Part shown: piece by piece, positions 54,720 through 64,000 of the stretch
Layout: the number at the start of each line of letters is the position of its first letter
How positions within the stretch are numbered: position 1 is the first letter of the stretch
Origin: Pseudoalteromonas rubra
GTDB lineage: Bacteria; Pseudomonadota; Gammaproteobacteria; Enterobacterales; Alteromonadaceae
NCBI RefSeq assembly: GCF_005887115.1
Contig: NZ_PNCJ01000008.1
Span: 62,001-126,000 of the forward strand
Direction of reading: 5' to 3'
Length of the DNA: 64,000 nt
The notes under the pieces: generated by a model
What the model was told of the DNA's origin: nothing
Databases searched by the model: none
Seen by the model: the letters and a program-made list of their open reading frames with translations, nothing else
Made by a program: the position numbers and the translations under genes

Positions 54720-55946
54720 TTAACCACCGAAGTCATCAAGCAGGATGTTTTCATCTTCAACACCCAGGTCTTTCAGCATGTTGATAACCGCCGCGTTCAT
54801 CATCGGTGGTCCACACATGTAGAATTCACAGTCTTCTGGTGCTTCATGATCTTTCAGGTAGTTTTCATAAAGTACGTTGTGGATGAAGCCTGTGTAGCCT
54901 TCCCAGTTGTCCTCAGGCTGAGGATCAGAAAGTGCAACATGCCACTGGAAGTTATCATTTTCAGCCTGCAGGCCGTCAAAGTCTTCCACGTAGAACATTT
55001 CACGCTTAGAACGTGCACCGTACCAGAATGACATCTTACGATCAGAGTTAAGACGCTTAAGCTGGTCGAAAATGTGTGAACGCATTGGTGCCATACCCGC
55101 ACCACCACCAACGAAGACCATTTCTGCATCTGTGTCTTTGGCGAAGAATTCACCGAATGGGCCAGAAATTGTGACTTTGTCGCCTTCTTTCAGTGACCAG
55201 ATGTACGATGACATCTTACCACAAGGCAGGCTCAGGTTATTAGGCGGCGGCGTTGCGATACGTACGTTCAGCATGATGATGCCGTACTCTTCCGGGTAGT
55301 TCGCCATTGAGTATGCACGGATCGTTTCGTCGTCAACTTTAGACTCCAGGTTAAAGAAGCCAAAACGCTCCCAGTCCGGACGATATTCATCAGGAATATC
55401 AAAGTCTGCGTATTTAACGTGGTGTGCAGGCGCTTCAATCTGGATGTAACCACCCGCGCGGAAAGGTACAACCTCACCGTCAGGGATACCCAGTTTAAGC
55501 TCTTTGATGAAGGTTGCTTTGTTATCGTTAGAGATAACTGTACATTCCCACTTCTTCACACCGAAGATTGAGTCTTCAACTTCAATCTCCATGTCTGTTT
55601 TAACAGCAACCTGACACGCCAGACGACACCCTTCACGGGCTTCACCTTTAGTGATGTGATCAAGTTCAGTTGGCAAAATGTCACCACCACCAGAGTGAAC
55701 GTGGACGCGACACTGGCCGCATGAACCACCACCACCACAGGCAGATGAAATGAAGATGCCAGCATCAGCCAGTGAGCCTAACAGCTTACCGCCTGGTGCA
55801 GATTTAATTGCTTTTTCAGGATCGCCATTAATGCCGATCATGATGTCACCGCTAGGTACCAGCTTAGATTTCGCTGCAATGATGATAAGTACCAACACCA
55901 CAACGATAGCGATGAACATACTTACACCTAATACAATAGTTTCCAT
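54720..55946 (-). CDS. nqrF: Na(+)-translocating NADH-quinone reductase subunit F
   Basis: NqrF oxidises NADH and passes electrons into the pump. One N-terminal membrane anchor (~2-24) is followed by a [2Fe-2S] ferredoxin domain with Cys70, Cys76, Cys79 and Cys111 ([21 protein letters not shown]). The FAD domain has [11 protein letters not shown] (~210), and the NADH domain has [19 protein letters not shown] (~273) and the C-terminal [12 protein letters not shown]. The length of 408 aa matches the family. It is the last gene of nqrABCDEF and is followed by a terminator. Confidence 0.97.
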   Translation of the reverse strand: METIVLGVSMFIAIVVVLVLIIIAAKSKLVPSGDIMIGINGDPEKAIKSAPGGKLLGSLADAGIFISSACGGGGSCGQCRVHVHSGGGDILPTELDHITKGEAREGCRLACQVAVKTDMEIEVEDSIFGVKKWECTVISNDNKATFIKELKLGIPDGEVVPFRAGGYIQIEAPAHHVKYADFDIPDEYRPDWERFGFFNLESKVDDETIRAYSMANYPEEYGIIMLNVRIATPPPNNLSLPCGKMSSYIWSLKEGDKVTISGPFGEFFAKDTDAEMVFVGGGAGMAPMRSHIFDQLKRLNSDRKMSFWYGARSKREMFYVEDFDGLQAENDNFQWHVALSDPQPEDNWEGYTGFIHNVLYENYLKDHEAPEDCEFYMCGPPMMNAAVINMLKDLGVEDENILLDDFGG

Positions 55947-55966
55947 CGTATAGTTTCCTCGCTACC

Positions 55967-56575
55967 TTAAAGTGAAATACCAGAGAATGACAGGAAGCCA
56001 AAGCCCATCAGACCTACAGTGATAAAGGTAATACCCAGACCGCGTAAACCATCAGGAATATCAGCATACTTCATTTTCTCGCGAAGACCTGCTAGCAATA
56101 CGATAGCAAGCGCCCAGCCCACACCAGAACCTAAGCCAAAGATCACTGACTCACCAAAGTTCAGGTTACGCTCAACCATGAAGGATACCGCACCGAAGAT
56201 CGCACAGTTAACTGTGATCAAAGGCAGGAAGATACCCAGAGCGTTGTAAAGTGCCGGGAAGAACTTGTCCAGCGTCATTTCAAGGATCTGTACAAGTGCC
56301 GCGATTACACCGATAAATGTCAGGAACTTCAGGAAGCTTAAGTCAGCTTCTGGGAAACCTAACCACTCAAGTGCGCCTGGTGCCAGGATAGCGTGATAAA
56401 CCACGTTGTTAACTGGTACAGCAACGCCCAGTACGAAGATTACCGCAACACCCAGACCGAATGAGGTAGTTACTTTCTTAGATACTGCCAGGAAAGTACA
56501 CATCCCCAGGAAGAAAGATAGCGCTAAGTTTTCAACGAAAACCGCTTTTACAAATAAACTAAGATAATGTTCCAT
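55967..56575 (-). CDS. nqrE: Na(+)-translocating NADH-quinone reductase subunit E
   Basis: NqrE is a six-span membrane subunit with inverted-repeat similarity to NqrD. Cys26 (GMCTF) and Cys124 (VNCAIFG) are the iron-cluster ligands that pair with those of NqrD in the membrane. The 202-residue length is normal. It follows nqrD by 10 nt and precedes nqrF by 20 nt. Confidence 0.97.
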   Translation of the reverse strand: MEHYLSLFVKAVFVENLALSFFLGMCTFLAVSKKVTTSFGLGVAVIFVLGVAVPVNNVVYHAILAPGALEWLGFPEADLSFLKFLTFIGVIAALVQILEMTLDKFFPALYNALGIFLPLITVNCAIFGAVSFMVERNLNFGESVIFGLGSGVGWALAIVLLAGLREKMKYADIPDGLRGLGITFITVGLMGFGFLSFSGISL

Positions 56576-56585
56576 CTCTCTCCCC

Positions 56586-57218
56586 TTATGCCTTAGCTTC
56601 TACTTGGTCTTTCTTCCAGGTACGTAGTGCCCAAATGAATGCACCTACCAGGAAGAACGAGCTAAATGGCATAACCAACAGACCCATAGGCTGGTACCAA
56701 CCGCCGTTAGAGATCAGTGGCAGTATTTCAACACCGAACAGTGCACCAGCACCGAACAGCTCACGTACAAAGCCAATCGCGATCAGGACAACTGAGTAAC
56801 CAAGACCGTTACCGATACCATCCAGGAATGACATCAGAGGTGGCGACTTCATTGCGTAGGCTTCTGCACGACCCATTACGATACAGTTAGTAATGATCAG
56901 ACCAACGAATACCGTCAGTTCTTTTGCCGTGGCATACACAAATGCCTGAAGTACCTGGTCAACAACGATAACCAGAGACGCGATGATGGTCATCTGAACG
57001 ATGATCCGCACACTTGACGGAATGTGGTTACGGATCATAGAGATGAACAAGCTTGAGAACGCAGTTACCACAGTCAATGCAATTGACATGATCAGTGCGT
57101 TTTTCAGGCTTGATGTTACTGCCAGCGCAGAACAGATACCCAGTACTTGCAGTGCAATTGGGTTATTTGCGAAGACAGGTCCAAACAGGACTTGCTTCAT
57201 TTCTTTTGAGTTTGCCAT
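56586..57218 (-). CDS. nqrD: Na(+)-translocating NADH-quinone reductase subunit D
   Basis: NqrD is a membrane subunit of the sodium pump. Six hydrophobic segments are visible, with the iron-ligating Cys29 ([10 protein letters not shown]) and Cys112 ([12 protein letters not shown]) at the positions seen in Vibrio. Length is 210 aa. Its start overlaps the last base of nqrC, so it is translationally coupled. Confidence 0.97.
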   Translation of the reverse strand: MANSKEMKQVLFGPVFANNPIALQVLGICSALAVTSSLKNALIMSIALTVVTAFSSLFISMIRNHIPSSVRIIVQMTIIASLVIVVDQVLQAFVYATAKELTVFVGLIITNCIVMGRAEAYAMKSPPLMSFLDGIGNGLGYSVVLIAIGFVRELFGAGALFGVEILPLISNGGWYQPMGLLVMPFSSFFLVGAFIWALRTWKKDQVEAKA

Positions 57219-57964
57219 TAGTTCAATGCCCCTTCACGTACTTTCGCAAGGAATGGACCAAACGCATCGTCGCCTGTCCAGAACGTAAATGTATTTTCAA
57301 CACCGTTAGACGTTAACGTTGCACCAGACAGACCATCTACTTTATGCACATCGTTACCTGCTGTGCCTTTCACTACGTCGATTGGTAGCTTTTTGCCTTC
57401 CCAGGTTGCAGTCCACTTAGGATTCTGGATTTCACCACCCAGACCCGCAGTTTCAGTGTGCTGGTAGAATTTGATTGCCTGAATGGTTTCACCATCCAAA
57501 TCCAATGCTACGAAGCCGTACATGATACCCCAAAGACCGTAACCCTGAATTGGCAGGATCACAGACTCATATTTACCGTTGCTGTTCTTTGCAAGGTAAA
57601 CCGGAGACTCAGTCGTCATACGCTGAATGCCAGCAACGTCTTCCTCTTTAGGAAGCGCTACACTGCGCTCTGCATCGAACTTAGTCATAGTGAAATCAAA
57701 TGAGTTAGGATCTGTGTCTACAAACTCACCGGTGTTCATGTCTACAACGCGTGCATCAATCACTTGGTTGTAGGTTTCTGACACGTTTTCAACGTTCTCA
57801 ACGCCAGCAGCCGCCAAAATGTTGCGCTGCACGTCTTCGATTTTGTTTGCCTGCTGTAGTGGGCGAAGCTGTACTGCCGCAAACGATACGACAACCGCAC
57901 ACACTAAACATAGGCCAACAACAACGCCTAGCGTTTTGCCGATAGATTCATTGTTACTAGACAC
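57218..57964 (-). CDS. nqrC: Na(+)-translocating NADH-quinone reductase subunit C
   Basis: NqrC carries a covalent FMN on its periplasmic domain. One N-terminal membrane segment (~11-32) is followed by a periplasmic domain ending in [13 protein letters not shown], where Thr216 is the ApbE-modified residue. Length (248 aa) fits. The start overlaps the end of nqrB by 8 nt. Confidence 0.97.
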   Translation of the reverse strand: MSSNNESIGKTLGVVVGLCLVCAVVVSFAAVQLRPLQQANKIEDVQRNILAAAGVENVENVSETYNQVIDARVVDMNTGEFVDTDPNSFDFTMTKFDAERSVALPKEEDVAGIQRMTTESPVYLAKNSNGKYESVILPIQGYGLWGIMYGFVALDLDGETIQAIKFYQHTETAGLGGEIQNPKWTATWEGKKLPIDVVKGTAGNDVHKVDGLSGATLTSNGVENTFTFWTGDDAFGPFLAKVREGALN

Positions 57965-59156
57965 GTGCTAATCTCCTCTTCACATTTGACTGCACAACCA
58001 TGTGGTCGAAAAGTGGTGCGAACAGGTTTGCAAATAGAATTGCCAACATCATACCTTCTGGGTATGCCGGGTTAACAACACGGATAAGCACAACCATTAC
58101 ACCAATCAATGCACCATATGCCCACTTACCTTTGTCTGTGAAAGACGCAGATACCGGGTCGGTTGCCATGAAGAACATACCGAATGCAAAACCACCCAGT
58201 ACTAAGTGCCAGTGCCAAGGCATAGCGAATACTGTGTTAGTGTCTGAGCCGATCATGTTCAGCAGCATAGACATCACAACCATACCCAGGAAAGTACCCA
58301 GGACAATGCGCCACGATGCAATACGAACATAAATCAGGAACAAACCACCAATCATGATAGCCAGTGTAGAAGTTTCACCTACTGAACCTTGAATAAAGCC
58401 GTAGAATGCGTTCCACCACAGTACCATGTTGTCATAATCAAGCGCGCCTGTTGCTGCCTGACCCAGGTAAGTTGCACCTGAGAAAGAGTCTACCGCTGTC
58501 CACACTGTGTCACCTGAGATGTCACCTGGGTATGCGAAGAACAGGAATGCACGACCAGCCAGTGCCGGGTTCAGGAAGTTACGACCTGTACCACCGAATA
58601 CTTCTTTTGCCACTACCACACCGAAGGTGATACCCAGCGCAACTTGCCATAGCGGGATCGTTGCAGGCAGGATCAAAGCAAATAGTACTGATGTTACAAA
58701 GAAACCTTCATTCACTTCGTGCTTACGCACTGAGGCAAATAATACTTCCCAGAAACCACCGACAATGAATACAGTCGCGTAAATCGGCAGGAAGAAACAG
58801 GCCCCGTAGAACATCTTCGCGCCCCAGCCAGAATCAGCCGTAAGCTCACCGCCAAACAGCTGGAATAGTGCCGCCTGCCAAGTGTTTGCAATTTCAAAAC
58901 CATTGCCCAGCGCGATAGCTGCTTGGTGACCAATGTTGAACATACCGAAGAACATAGCTGGGAATGTCGCCATCCATACTAAGATCATGATACGTTTCAG
59001 GTCGATATTATCACGTACGTGAGTGCCGCCTTTGTTGACATAACCTGGCGTGTAGAAAACAGTTGCAACTGCTTCGTACAGGGCATACCACTTTTCGTGT
59101 TTACCGCCAGGTTCAAAGTGAGGTTCAATGTCTTCTAAAAATTTCTTTAAGGCCAT
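57957..59156 (-). CDS. nqrB: Na(+)-translocating NADH-quinone reductase subunit B
   Basis: NqrB is the largest membrane subunit; it holds a covalent FMN and riboflavin and takes part in sodium translocation. The ~10 membrane spans and the flavinylation motif [11 protein letters not shown] (Thr229) are visible, as is [23 protein letters not shown] (~198-220; quoted in part: [14 protein letters not shown]). Length (399 aa) is close to other family members. It starts 1 nt after nqrA ends. Confidence 0.97.
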   Translation of the reverse strand: MALKKFLEDIEPHFEPGGKHEKWYALYEAVATVFYTPGYVNKGGTHVRDNIDLKRIMILVWMATFPAMFFGMFNIGHQAAIALGNGFEIANTWQAALFQLFGGELTADSGWGAKMFYGACFFLPIYATVFIVGGFWEVLFASVRKHEVNEGFFVTSVLFALILPATIPLWQVALGITFGVVVAKEVFGGTGRNFLNPALAGRAFLFFAYPGDISGDTVWTAVDSFSGATYLGQAATGALDYDNMVLWWNAFYGFIQGSVGETSTLAIMIGGLFLIYVRIASWRIVLGTFLGMVVMSMLLNMIGSDTNTVFAMPWHWHLVLGGFAFGMFFMATDPVSASFTDKGKWAYGALIGVMVVLIRVVNPAYPEGMMLAILFANLFAPLFDHMVVQSNVKRRLARV

Positions 59157-59157
59157 T

Positions 59158-60501
59158 TTAACCTTCCTTCTCGATTGTAGTCAGGCAATCACGCAAGATT
59201 GATCCATAGTCGTATTTGCCTGGACAAACGAAAGTACACAACGCCAGATCTTCTTCATCCAGCTCTAGCGCACCCAGTGAAATCGCGCTGTCCAGATCAC
59301 CAGAGATCAGGTCACGCAACAACAGAGTTGGCAGGATATCAAGCGGCATTACACGCTCATAGTTACCAATTGGCACCATCGCACGCTTTGAGCCACCGGT
59401 AGAGGTAGTCATCTTGAACAGACGGCTTGGCGCAAAGTGAGAAATGAAGGTACGGGTTACAGAGAACTTAGTACTACCTGGTGCGATCCAGCCAAACAGC
59501 TCTTTTTCGCGACCTTCAGACAACGCAGAAACCTGTACATGGTAACGACCCAGGTAAGCATGAGGACCAGTGGCTGTTTTACCAGCTAACACAGAGCCAG
59601 AAATGACCCGGTTTTCACCATCTTCAAGTTCACCTGCAACTAAATCGGTTAACGACGCACCAACTTGAGTCTTAACAAGACGCGGGTTCTTCACACTCGG
59701 ACCAGCCAAAGCGACAACACGCTCTGAGTAGACTTCACCGCTTAGGAATAGCTTACCAAAAGCAATCACATCCTGGTAACCCAGGTGCCATACTTGCTTG
59801 TTAGCGCCAACAGCATCAAGATTGTGAATGTGTGTACCAACCAGACCAGCAGGGTGAACACCCGCAAACTCATGTACTTCTACCTGAGAAAGCGAAGAGC
59901 TCGGCACCTTGCTGCCAGCTTGCTTACAAACAAACACTTTGCCATCAGTCAGACGCGAAACCACAGCCAGACCAGCTTCAAACGCTTCCACGTTTTCAGC
60001 GATCACAACAGCAGGATCCGCAGCTAGAGGGTTAGTGTCAATTGCGGTAACAAAGATCGAGCTTGGCGACGCGCTAGGTACGGCTACACGACTGAAAGGA
60101 CGTGCACGCAACGCTGGCCATTGACCCGATTCGATCAGCACTTCTTTCACTTTTTCACGATCCAGGTTGCCGAGTTCAGCAGCCGGGAACTTGTCGAAAG
60201 TGATTTGCTCATCGCCCTGTACTTCAATCACAACGGACTGAAGAACACGCTTGGCTCCACGGTTAATTTCTTTAACTACACCAGAGGCTGGCGCAGTAAA
60301 CTTGACGCCAGGATTCTTTTTGTCTTCAAAAAGAACTTGGCCTTTCTTGACTTGGTCATCCACACGGACTCGCATGGTTGGACGCATACCAATAAACTCT
60401 TCACCCAACACAGCTACTCGTTTGACAGCAGAACCATCATGAATAACTTGCTGTGGTGCGCCCTCTATGGGTAAGTCCAGACCTTTTTTTATGTTGATCA
60501 T
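59158..60501 (-). CDS. nqrA: Na(+)-translocating NADH-quinone reductase subunit A
   Basis: NqrA is the soluble cytoplasmic subunit at the start of the operon and contributes to the quinone site. It begins [18 protein letters not shown], the family N-terminus, and contains [18 protein letters not shown], a Rnf/Nqr barrel-sandwich-like segment, and the late [17 protein letters not shown] motif (here [15 protein letters not shown]). ATG 60501 gives 447 residues as in Vibrio; an ATG four codons upstream (60513) is possible and neither has a strong Shine-Dalgarno. The promoter should lie in 60514-60720. Confidence 0.95.
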   Translation of the reverse strand: MINIKKGLDLPIEGAPQQVIHDGSAVKRVAVLGEEFIGMRPTMRVRVDDQVKKGQVLFEDKKNPGVKFTAPASGVVKEINRGAKRVLQSVVIEVQGDEQITFDKFPAAELGNLDREKVKEVLIESGQWPALRARPFSRVAVPSASPSSIFVTAIDTNPLAADPAVVIAENVEAFEAGLAVVSRLTDGKVFVCKQAGSKVPSSSLSQVEVHEFAGVHPAGLVGTHIHNLDAVGANKQVWHLGYQDVIAFGKLFLSGEVYSERVVALAGPSVKNPRLVKTQVGASLTDLVAGELEDGENRVISGSVLAGKTATGPHAYLGRYHVQVSALSEGREKELFGWIAPGSTKFSVTRTFISHFAPSRLFKMTTSTGGSKRAMVPIGNYERVMPLDILPTLLLRDLISGDLDSAISLGALELDEEDLALCTFVCPGKYDYGSILRDCLTTIEKEG

Positions 60502-60513
60502 ACGCACTTGCAT

Positions 60514-60849
60514 TACATTAACGGAAAGAAATTGATAAATCTTTACTTACCACGGCACTATTCTCTGAGTTGTATTGGAGTCAAAGAGCTGGCACAACAT
60601 ACACAAAGTCGGGCCAACCTGTCCGCAACGGGAAACGAGCACCGTGGTATATAGTCCTTACATATTTCCGCAATTTTAACATTAATCGTACTGACTATGC
60701 GAGTGGAAATATGAAAATAATACGACTTAACAATGGATTTAGTTCATTGGGCATCACTGCAAGAATTTAAATATAGACCAAAGTGGTATTGATGAAAAAT
60801 GAAAGGCAAATTGGGAAGGGGTTTTCTCTACTGTGGGCACATGTTAAAA
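60514..60849. promoter_or_regulatory. Leader and promoter region of the nqr operon
   Basis: About 340 bp between nqrA and the fabV terminator. On the minus strand a weak sigma-70-like pair can be read (TTGCGG, then TATACC after ~16 bases) around 60640-60685, leaving a leader of ~150 nt. A short plus-strand frame (60570-60770) has no recognisable product and is not called. No riboswitch was recognised in the leader. Confidence 0.35.
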
Positions 60850-60874
60850 CGGGCGAACTACACGAATTCGCCCG
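60846..60874 (-). terminator. Rho-independent terminator after fabV
   Basis: CGGGCGAA (60850-60857) pairs with TTCGCCCG (60867-60874). On the minus strand the stem is followed by TTTT (60849-60846). It lies just beyond the fabV stop. Confidence 0.8.
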
Positions 60875-60882
60875 CTTGTCGG

Positions 60883-62073
60883 CTAGATTAGATGATTAAT
60901 CTCAACCACAGAATTGACGTCTGCATCATAGTCTACTGACTCAATGCCGAAGCCAAACAGCTTCAGAAATTCATTGTGATAACCAGCGTAATCTGTCAGC
61001 TCATCAATACTGTCGGTATCTACTTTATCCCAGATCACTTTGATGCGTGCCTGTACACCGTCTTCCAGTTCTTTATAGTTCTGGAACAGGTGGCCACCTT
61101 CGTCAAAACGTGGCGTCTCACCGTACAGGTTTTCGCTAAACAACCCCTGGATCTGCTCGATAGTTCCCTCGTAAGTACCATCTTCTTTGGTTACGCGGAA
61201 CAACGTAGAGATGTACAAAGGCATAATCGGAATAGCCGAGCTCGCCTGAGTTACTACAGCGTTTAATGACGCCACGTAAGCTTCACCATTTAACGCTTTT
61301 GTTGAGGCTTTGATAGCGTCAGCGGCACGGTCCAGGTCTTCTTTGGCTTTACCGATAGTCGCATGACCGTAAATAGGCCAGGTCAGTTCTTTGCCAATAT
61401 AGGTGTATGCCGATGTTTTGAATCCTTCGGCCAGTACATCCGCCTCTTTTAGCGCTTCCAGCCACAGCTCCCAGTCTTCACCACCCATCACTTTCACTGT
61501 GTTGGCGATCTCTTCCTCGTTAGCCGCCTCTACGGTCACTTCGTCGATGATCCGCTTAGAGGTGTTGAGGTTTTTGGTTGTGATTGTCTGACCAATTGGC
61601 TTTAGGACCGATGAAAAGGTCTCGCCCGACTTAGGATCGGTACGGCGCGGAGATGCCAGACTATAGATGATCAAGTCTACTTTGCCCATTTCGGCTTTGA
61701 TGGTTTCAACTGCTTTGGCTTTTAGCTCATCTGAGAAAGCATCGCCGTTGATGTTCTTTGACCACAGGCCAGCTTCATCAGCAGCCTGTTGAAATGCTGC
61801 TGTGTTATACCAACCAGCAGAGGCCGTTTTTTTCTCTGTACCTTCTTTCTCGAAGAAGATACCTAAAGTTTTTGCGCCAGCACCGAATGCAGCGGTGATG
61901 CGAGAAGCCAGGCCATAACCGGTTGATGCGCCGATCACCAACACATTTTTAGGGCCATTATTGATTGGGCCCTGAGCCTTAACATAAGCAATTTGTTCTT
62001 TTACGTGCTCGGCACAGCCCACTGGATGGGCATTAGTACAGATAAAACCACGGATCTTAGGTTTGATGACCAT
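60883..62073 (-). CDS. fabV: Trans-2-enoyl-ACP/CoA reductase FabV
   Basis: FabV is the NADH-dependent enoyl-ACP reductase of fatty-acid synthesis that is intrinsically resistant to triclosan in several genera. The protein starts VIKPKIRGFICTNAHPVGC, has the dinucleotide-binding VLVIGASTGYGLASRI (~46-60), DLIIYSLASPRRTDP (~134) and the extended-spacing active site with YIGKELTWPIYGHATIGKAK (~227-246; Tyr and Lys-Lys type). Length (396 aa) is standard. AGGA precedes ATG 62073. It follows the bolA-like gene by 72 nt on the same strand. Confidence 0.95.
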   Translation of the reverse strand: MVIKPKIRGFICTNAHPVGCAEHVKEQIAYVKAQGPINNGPKNVLVIGASTGYGLASRITAAFGAGAKTLGIFFEKEGTEKKTASAGWYNTAAFQQAADEAGLWSKNINGDAFSDELKAKAVETIKAEMGKVDLIIYSLASPRRTDPKSGETFSSVLKPIGQTITTKNLNTSKRIIDEVTVEAANEEEIANTVKVMGGEDWELWLEALKEADVLAEGFKTSAYTYIGKELTWPIYGHATIGKAKEDLDRAADAIKASTKALNGEAYVASLNAVVTQASSAIPIMPLYISTLFRVTKEDGTYEGTIEQIQGLFSENLYGETPRFDEGGHLFQNYKELEDGVQARIKVIWDKVDTDSIDELTDYAGYHNEFLKLFGFGIESVDYDADVNSVVEINHLI

Positions 62074-62145
62074 GTCTATTCCTACATATTCTGTATTATG
62101 AAAACCGCGTTAGTTTAAATGCAGATCCTGAAAACACAGGTCTGA

Positions 62146-62463
62146 TCACTCGCTGTCGAATTTTGAACCACCGAGACAGCTCGGTGAATCTGGTACTTCA
62201 CCATGCTGCTCGGCATATTCTTCCGGGGTATAAGTGTGGATCGCCAGCGCATGAATGTGATTTGCCAGCTCCTCCTTTAATACCTCGTTGATCAAACGGT
62301 GGCGCTGTAACAGGCGCTGTCCGGCAAACTTGTCGCTGACCACAATCACTTTAAAGTGTGACTCGCTGCCCCGGCTGTGCATATGGCTTTCATTGAGAAC
62401 ATTAAGGTGTTTGCACGCAATAGCATCGGCGAGTTTGCTGTAGATTTGTTGTTGCATTGACAT
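62146..62463 (-). CDS. BolA family protein (105 aa)
   Basis: The central BolA fold is visible: LNVLNESHMHSRGSESHFKVIVVSDKF (~20-46; key parts NESHMHSRG and HFKVIVVS) followed by the helix LLQRHRLINEVLKEEL and HALAIHTYTPEEY. BolA proteins act with monothiol glutaredoxins in iron-sulfur cluster handling and affect cell shape. The histidine in NESHMH and the later HRL region are the expected ligand area. GGAGTGAG precedes the ATG. The ~105 residues with a short Ser/Gly/Asp tail suit BolA rather than IbaG, but the paralogue is not certain. Confidence 0.92.
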   Translation of the reverse strand: MSMQQQIYSKLADAIACKHLNVLNESHMHSRGSESHFKVIVVSDKFAGQRLLQRHRLINEVLKEELANHIHALAIHTYTPEEYAEQHGEVPDSPSCLGGSKFDSE

Positions 62464-62518
62464 AACTCACTCCCAGTACGGAGAAAATTTAGCGCATACT
62501 ATACGCATTTATGCGCCA

Positions 62519-63121
62519 TTAACCAACTGTTCTGAACGTCAGGTTGATCCTGCCCTGAGTGACCCCCGCTTGTTTGGGTAGTGCATGCTGATAGTCATGC
62601 TGACTGCGGCCCGTCATTAATAGCCCAGATCCAGTAGACAGGGGTAGCGTCACTGTCTCGCGAGTCTGTTTGTCGCGAATTTTAAACGCGCGAGTTGCCC
62701 CCAGCGATAAGGAAAAAATCGTCGGGTTGAGGCCCAGCTCAGCTTCATCATCGCTATGCCAGCCCATGCTGTCTTGACCGTCTCGGTACCAATTAACCAA
62801 CAGAGCATTAAAGTCCTGCCCATACTCACGCTTCAGGCGGGAACGCATTGCTCTGAGTACATCTGGCCAGGGGGTGTTGTTGAGTTGAGTGCCCGAATAT
62901 CCGTAAGATACCGACGGGTCGGCAATAAAACACTGGAGCCTGGGAATTGGCGAGGTTCGGCCAAAAAGTGTGATACTGGGCTGCTGCCAGCTCAGTGTTG
63001 TCGCCAAATGTTCATACAGCGACAAGCTTTTCTCAAACCCGATACAGGTGGGTAAAAACTCAAAGCCAGGCGGCAATTGCGGCGTTTGCCCGGGCAAACA
63101 TTCTTTGTTCAGTCTCGACAT
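62519..63121 (-). CDS. alkB: AlkB-like 2-oxoglutarate-dependent DNA demethylase
   Basis: The family reverses alkylation damage (1-methyladenine, 3-methylcytosine) by oxidative demethylation using Fe(II) and 2-oxoglutarate. The iron-binding HxD is in GWHSDDEAELGLNP (~125), and SLSLGATRAFKIRDK and a distal histidine in MTGRSQHDYQHALPK (~172) follow. The 2-oxoglutarate arginine is in RINLTFR at the C-terminus. Length (200 aa) resembles eukaryotic ALKBH2-like and marine bacterial AlkB proteins. A sigma-70-like promoter (TTGGCA, 16 bp, TAATAT) lies immediately before the ATG, close enough that the transcript would be nearly leaderless. It is divergent from rlmG. Confidence 0.9.
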   Translation of the reverse strand: MSRLNKECLPGQTPQLPPGFEFLPTCIGFEKSLSLYEHLATTLSWQQPSITLFGRTSPIPRLQCFIADPSVSYGYSGTQLNNTPWPDVLRAMRSRLKREYGQDFNALLVNWYRDGQDSMGWHSDDEAELGLNPTIFSLSLGATRAFKIRDKQTRETVTLPLSTGSGLLMTGRSQHDYQHALPKQAGVTQGRINLTFRTVG

Positions 63122-63124
63122 GCT

Positions 63125-63152
63125 ATATTACGTGTTCTGTTAGTTTTGCCAA
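63125..63152 (-). promoter_or_regulatory. Possible alkB promoter
   Basis: On the minus strand TTGGCA (63152-63147) and TAATAT (63130-63125) are separated by 16 bases, a good sigma-70 match. The -10 ends only 3 nt before the annotated ATG, so the mRNA would start at or near the start codon. The -35 abuts a perfect palindrome. Confidence 0.45.
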
Positions 63153-63169
63153 CACTTTGCAAAGTGTTG
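63150..63169. promoter_or_regulatory. Perfect 20-bp palindrome between alkB and rlmG
   Basis: CAACACTTT (63150-63158) and AAAGTGTTG (63161-63169) form a perfect inverted repeat around GC. It touches the -35 of the candidate alkB promoter and ends 10 bp before the rlmG start. This is the size and symmetry of an operator for a dimeric regulator; the regulator is unknown. Confidence 0.55.
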
Positions 63170-63178
63170 ACACCAACC

Positions 63179-64000
63179 ATGAGTGAGATTAGCCCCGTCA
63201 TGATCACCGACGCTGTACTGGCCGGCACGGCTCTGACCCTGCATCGTTTTCCCCTAGAGCAAAAAAACCGCAGCCTGCAAGCCTGGGATGCGGCCGACGA
63301 ATACTTGCTGGACCATATTACCACAGCCTACCCGGATGCACGCGACATCCTGATCCTCAATGATGCCTTTGGGGCATTAAGCTGTACGCTGGCAGCACAA
63401 CTGAAAGATCACCCACAGTGGCAGATCACACAGGTGAGTGACTCATTCGTGGCCCAACAGGCGACAAACCATAACCTGGCCGAAAATCAGCTGGACTGGA
63501 TGCTGGACGACGCTAAATTTACCCAGCTGACTAGTCTGGCTGACCTGCCAACGCAGTGCGATCTGATTTTAATTAAAGTGCCAAAAAATGCCGGACTGCT
63601 GCAACATCAGCTATCCCGGCTTAGCCACCTCGCTCCGGGGATACCCGTTGTAGCAGCAGGTAAAGCCAAAGAAATTCATACTTCTACACTGAAAAGTTTC
63701 AGCCACTTTTTGCAAGAGCCGACCACCAGCCTGGCGGTGAAGAAATCTCGCCTGATCTTCTGTGCCACCACAGGCAAACCCGTAGCTGACAAGTTCCCGG
63801 TCAGCTGGCCTCTGGAAAACTCGCCCTTCACAATTCACAACCATGCCAATGTGTTTTCTCGGGATTCACTGGATATCGGCGCACGCTTTTTTATGAATTA
63901 CCTGCCGGCAGGTAAGAAGCCATTGCGGGTAATCGATTTGGGCTGTGGTAACGGCGTGATCGGACTGCAAACTCTGGCACGTATGCCAAATGCCCAGGTA
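63179..64000 (+). CDS. rlmG: 23S rRNA (guanine1835-N2)-methyltransferase, 3' end outside the window
   Basis: RlmG methylates G1835 of 23S rRNA. The visible ~274 residues match the family throughout: LQAWDAADEYLL (~34), ILILNDAFGALSCTLAAQL (~57), LILIKVPKNAGLLQHQL, GKAKEIHTSTL, then TIHNHANVFSRDSLDIGARFFM (~220; quoted part NHANVFSR and LDIGARFF) and the SAM motif VIDLGCGNGVIGL (~252). The NPPF catalytic motif lies beyond the window edge. The ATG at 63179 has no strong Shine-Dalgarno; a second ATG at 63200 is possible. Confidence 0.93.
   Translation, partial: MSEISPVMITDAVLAGTALTLHRFPLEQKNRSLQAWDAADEYLLDHITTAYPDARDILILNDAFGALSCTLAAQLKDHPQWQITQVSDSFVAQQATNHNLAENQLDWMLDDAKFTQLTSLADLPTQCDLILIKVPKNAGLLQHQLSRLSHLAPGIPVVAAGKAKEIHTSTLKSFSHFLQEPTTSLAVKKSRLIFCATTGKPVADKFPVSWPLENSPFTIHNHANVFSRDSLDIGARFFMNYLPAGKKPLRVIDLGCGNGVIGLQTLARMPNAQV

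Noticed and set aside
60570..60770. A 66-codon plus-strand frame upstream of nqrA
   Set aside because: No ribosome binding site or recognisable product; it lies in the nqr promoter/leader region.
63167..63172. TTGACA just before rlmG as a -35 box
   Set aside because: It lies 6 bp before the start codon, so its -10 would fall inside the gene and none is visible there.

Overview
The window looks like a chromosomal segment of a marine gammaproteobacterium, most likely Pseudoalteromonas or a close relative. This is an inference from gene content: sodium-type motor genes pomA/pomB, a complete nqrA-F sodium pump with nqrM and apbE, the xseB-ispA-dxs cluster, fabV, a DUF3545 protein and very large secreted proteins. 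No rRNA, tRNA, CRISPR array, integrase, transposase or complete prophage was seen.

Layout. 1-1.8 kb: the end of an unrecognised protein, a 221-bp MITE-like repeat and a small membrane protein. 1.9-3.6 kb: pomB and pomA (minus strand). 3.8-7.1 kb: xseB-ispA-dxs (isoprenoid supply). 7.4-8.9 kb: deoC-deoD (deoxynucleoside catabolism). 9.6-11.8 kb: three tandem phage-tail-collar (MdpB-like) paralogues with no other phage genes. 12.1-14.7 kb: a secreted collagen-like/fibrinogen-like protein. 14.8-27.8 kb (minus): a secreted 474-residue protein, a ~3700-residue SpvB/FG-GAP/RHS protein, and a small exported protein overlapping its 3' end. 28.3-33.1 kb: a small XRE-type regulator and a 1351-residue lipoprotein. 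33.6-36.2 kb: a putative zinc-protein, trmN6 and srmB. 36.4-39.4 kb: an ATP-grasp ligase overlapping an N-formylglutamate-amidohydrolase/QEGLA-protease fusion. 39.5-44.3 kb: a hypothetical protein, an MFS transporter, a Cys-rich lipoprotein, yaaA, talB and a DUF3545 protein. 44.3-52.5 kb (minus): a B12 operon read as riboswitch-btuD-btuC-cobT-cobS-cobU-cobQ-cobO-btuF-ung, with most junctions overlapping by 1-4 nt. 52.6-53.2 kb: cobC-like phosphatase. 53.2-60.5 kb (minus): nqrABCDEF, apbE, nqrM. 60.9-63.1 kb (minus): bolA-like gene, fabV and alkB. 63.2 kb to the end: rlmG, cut by the window edge.

The most striking observation lies upstream of btuD. A cobalamin riboswitch can be read directly on the minus strand: an 8-bp closing P1 stem, the conserved core, a B12-box-like segment and a P13 hairpin whose loop is complementary to L5. 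A 210-bp MITE-like element, a second copy of the repeat at 712-932, sits in the loop of a peripheral hairpin of this riboswitch. The element has its own terminal inverted repeats, so the insertion could be tolerated as an extended arm and leave the sensor intact.

Other points of interest are the Sec-targeted giant RHS protein with a possible cognate small gene, the collar-protein trio with a repeated 22-bp leader element, the ATP-grasp/protease pair with an unknown product, translational coupling of ung to the B12 operon, and a perfect 20-bp palindrome between alkB and rlmG.
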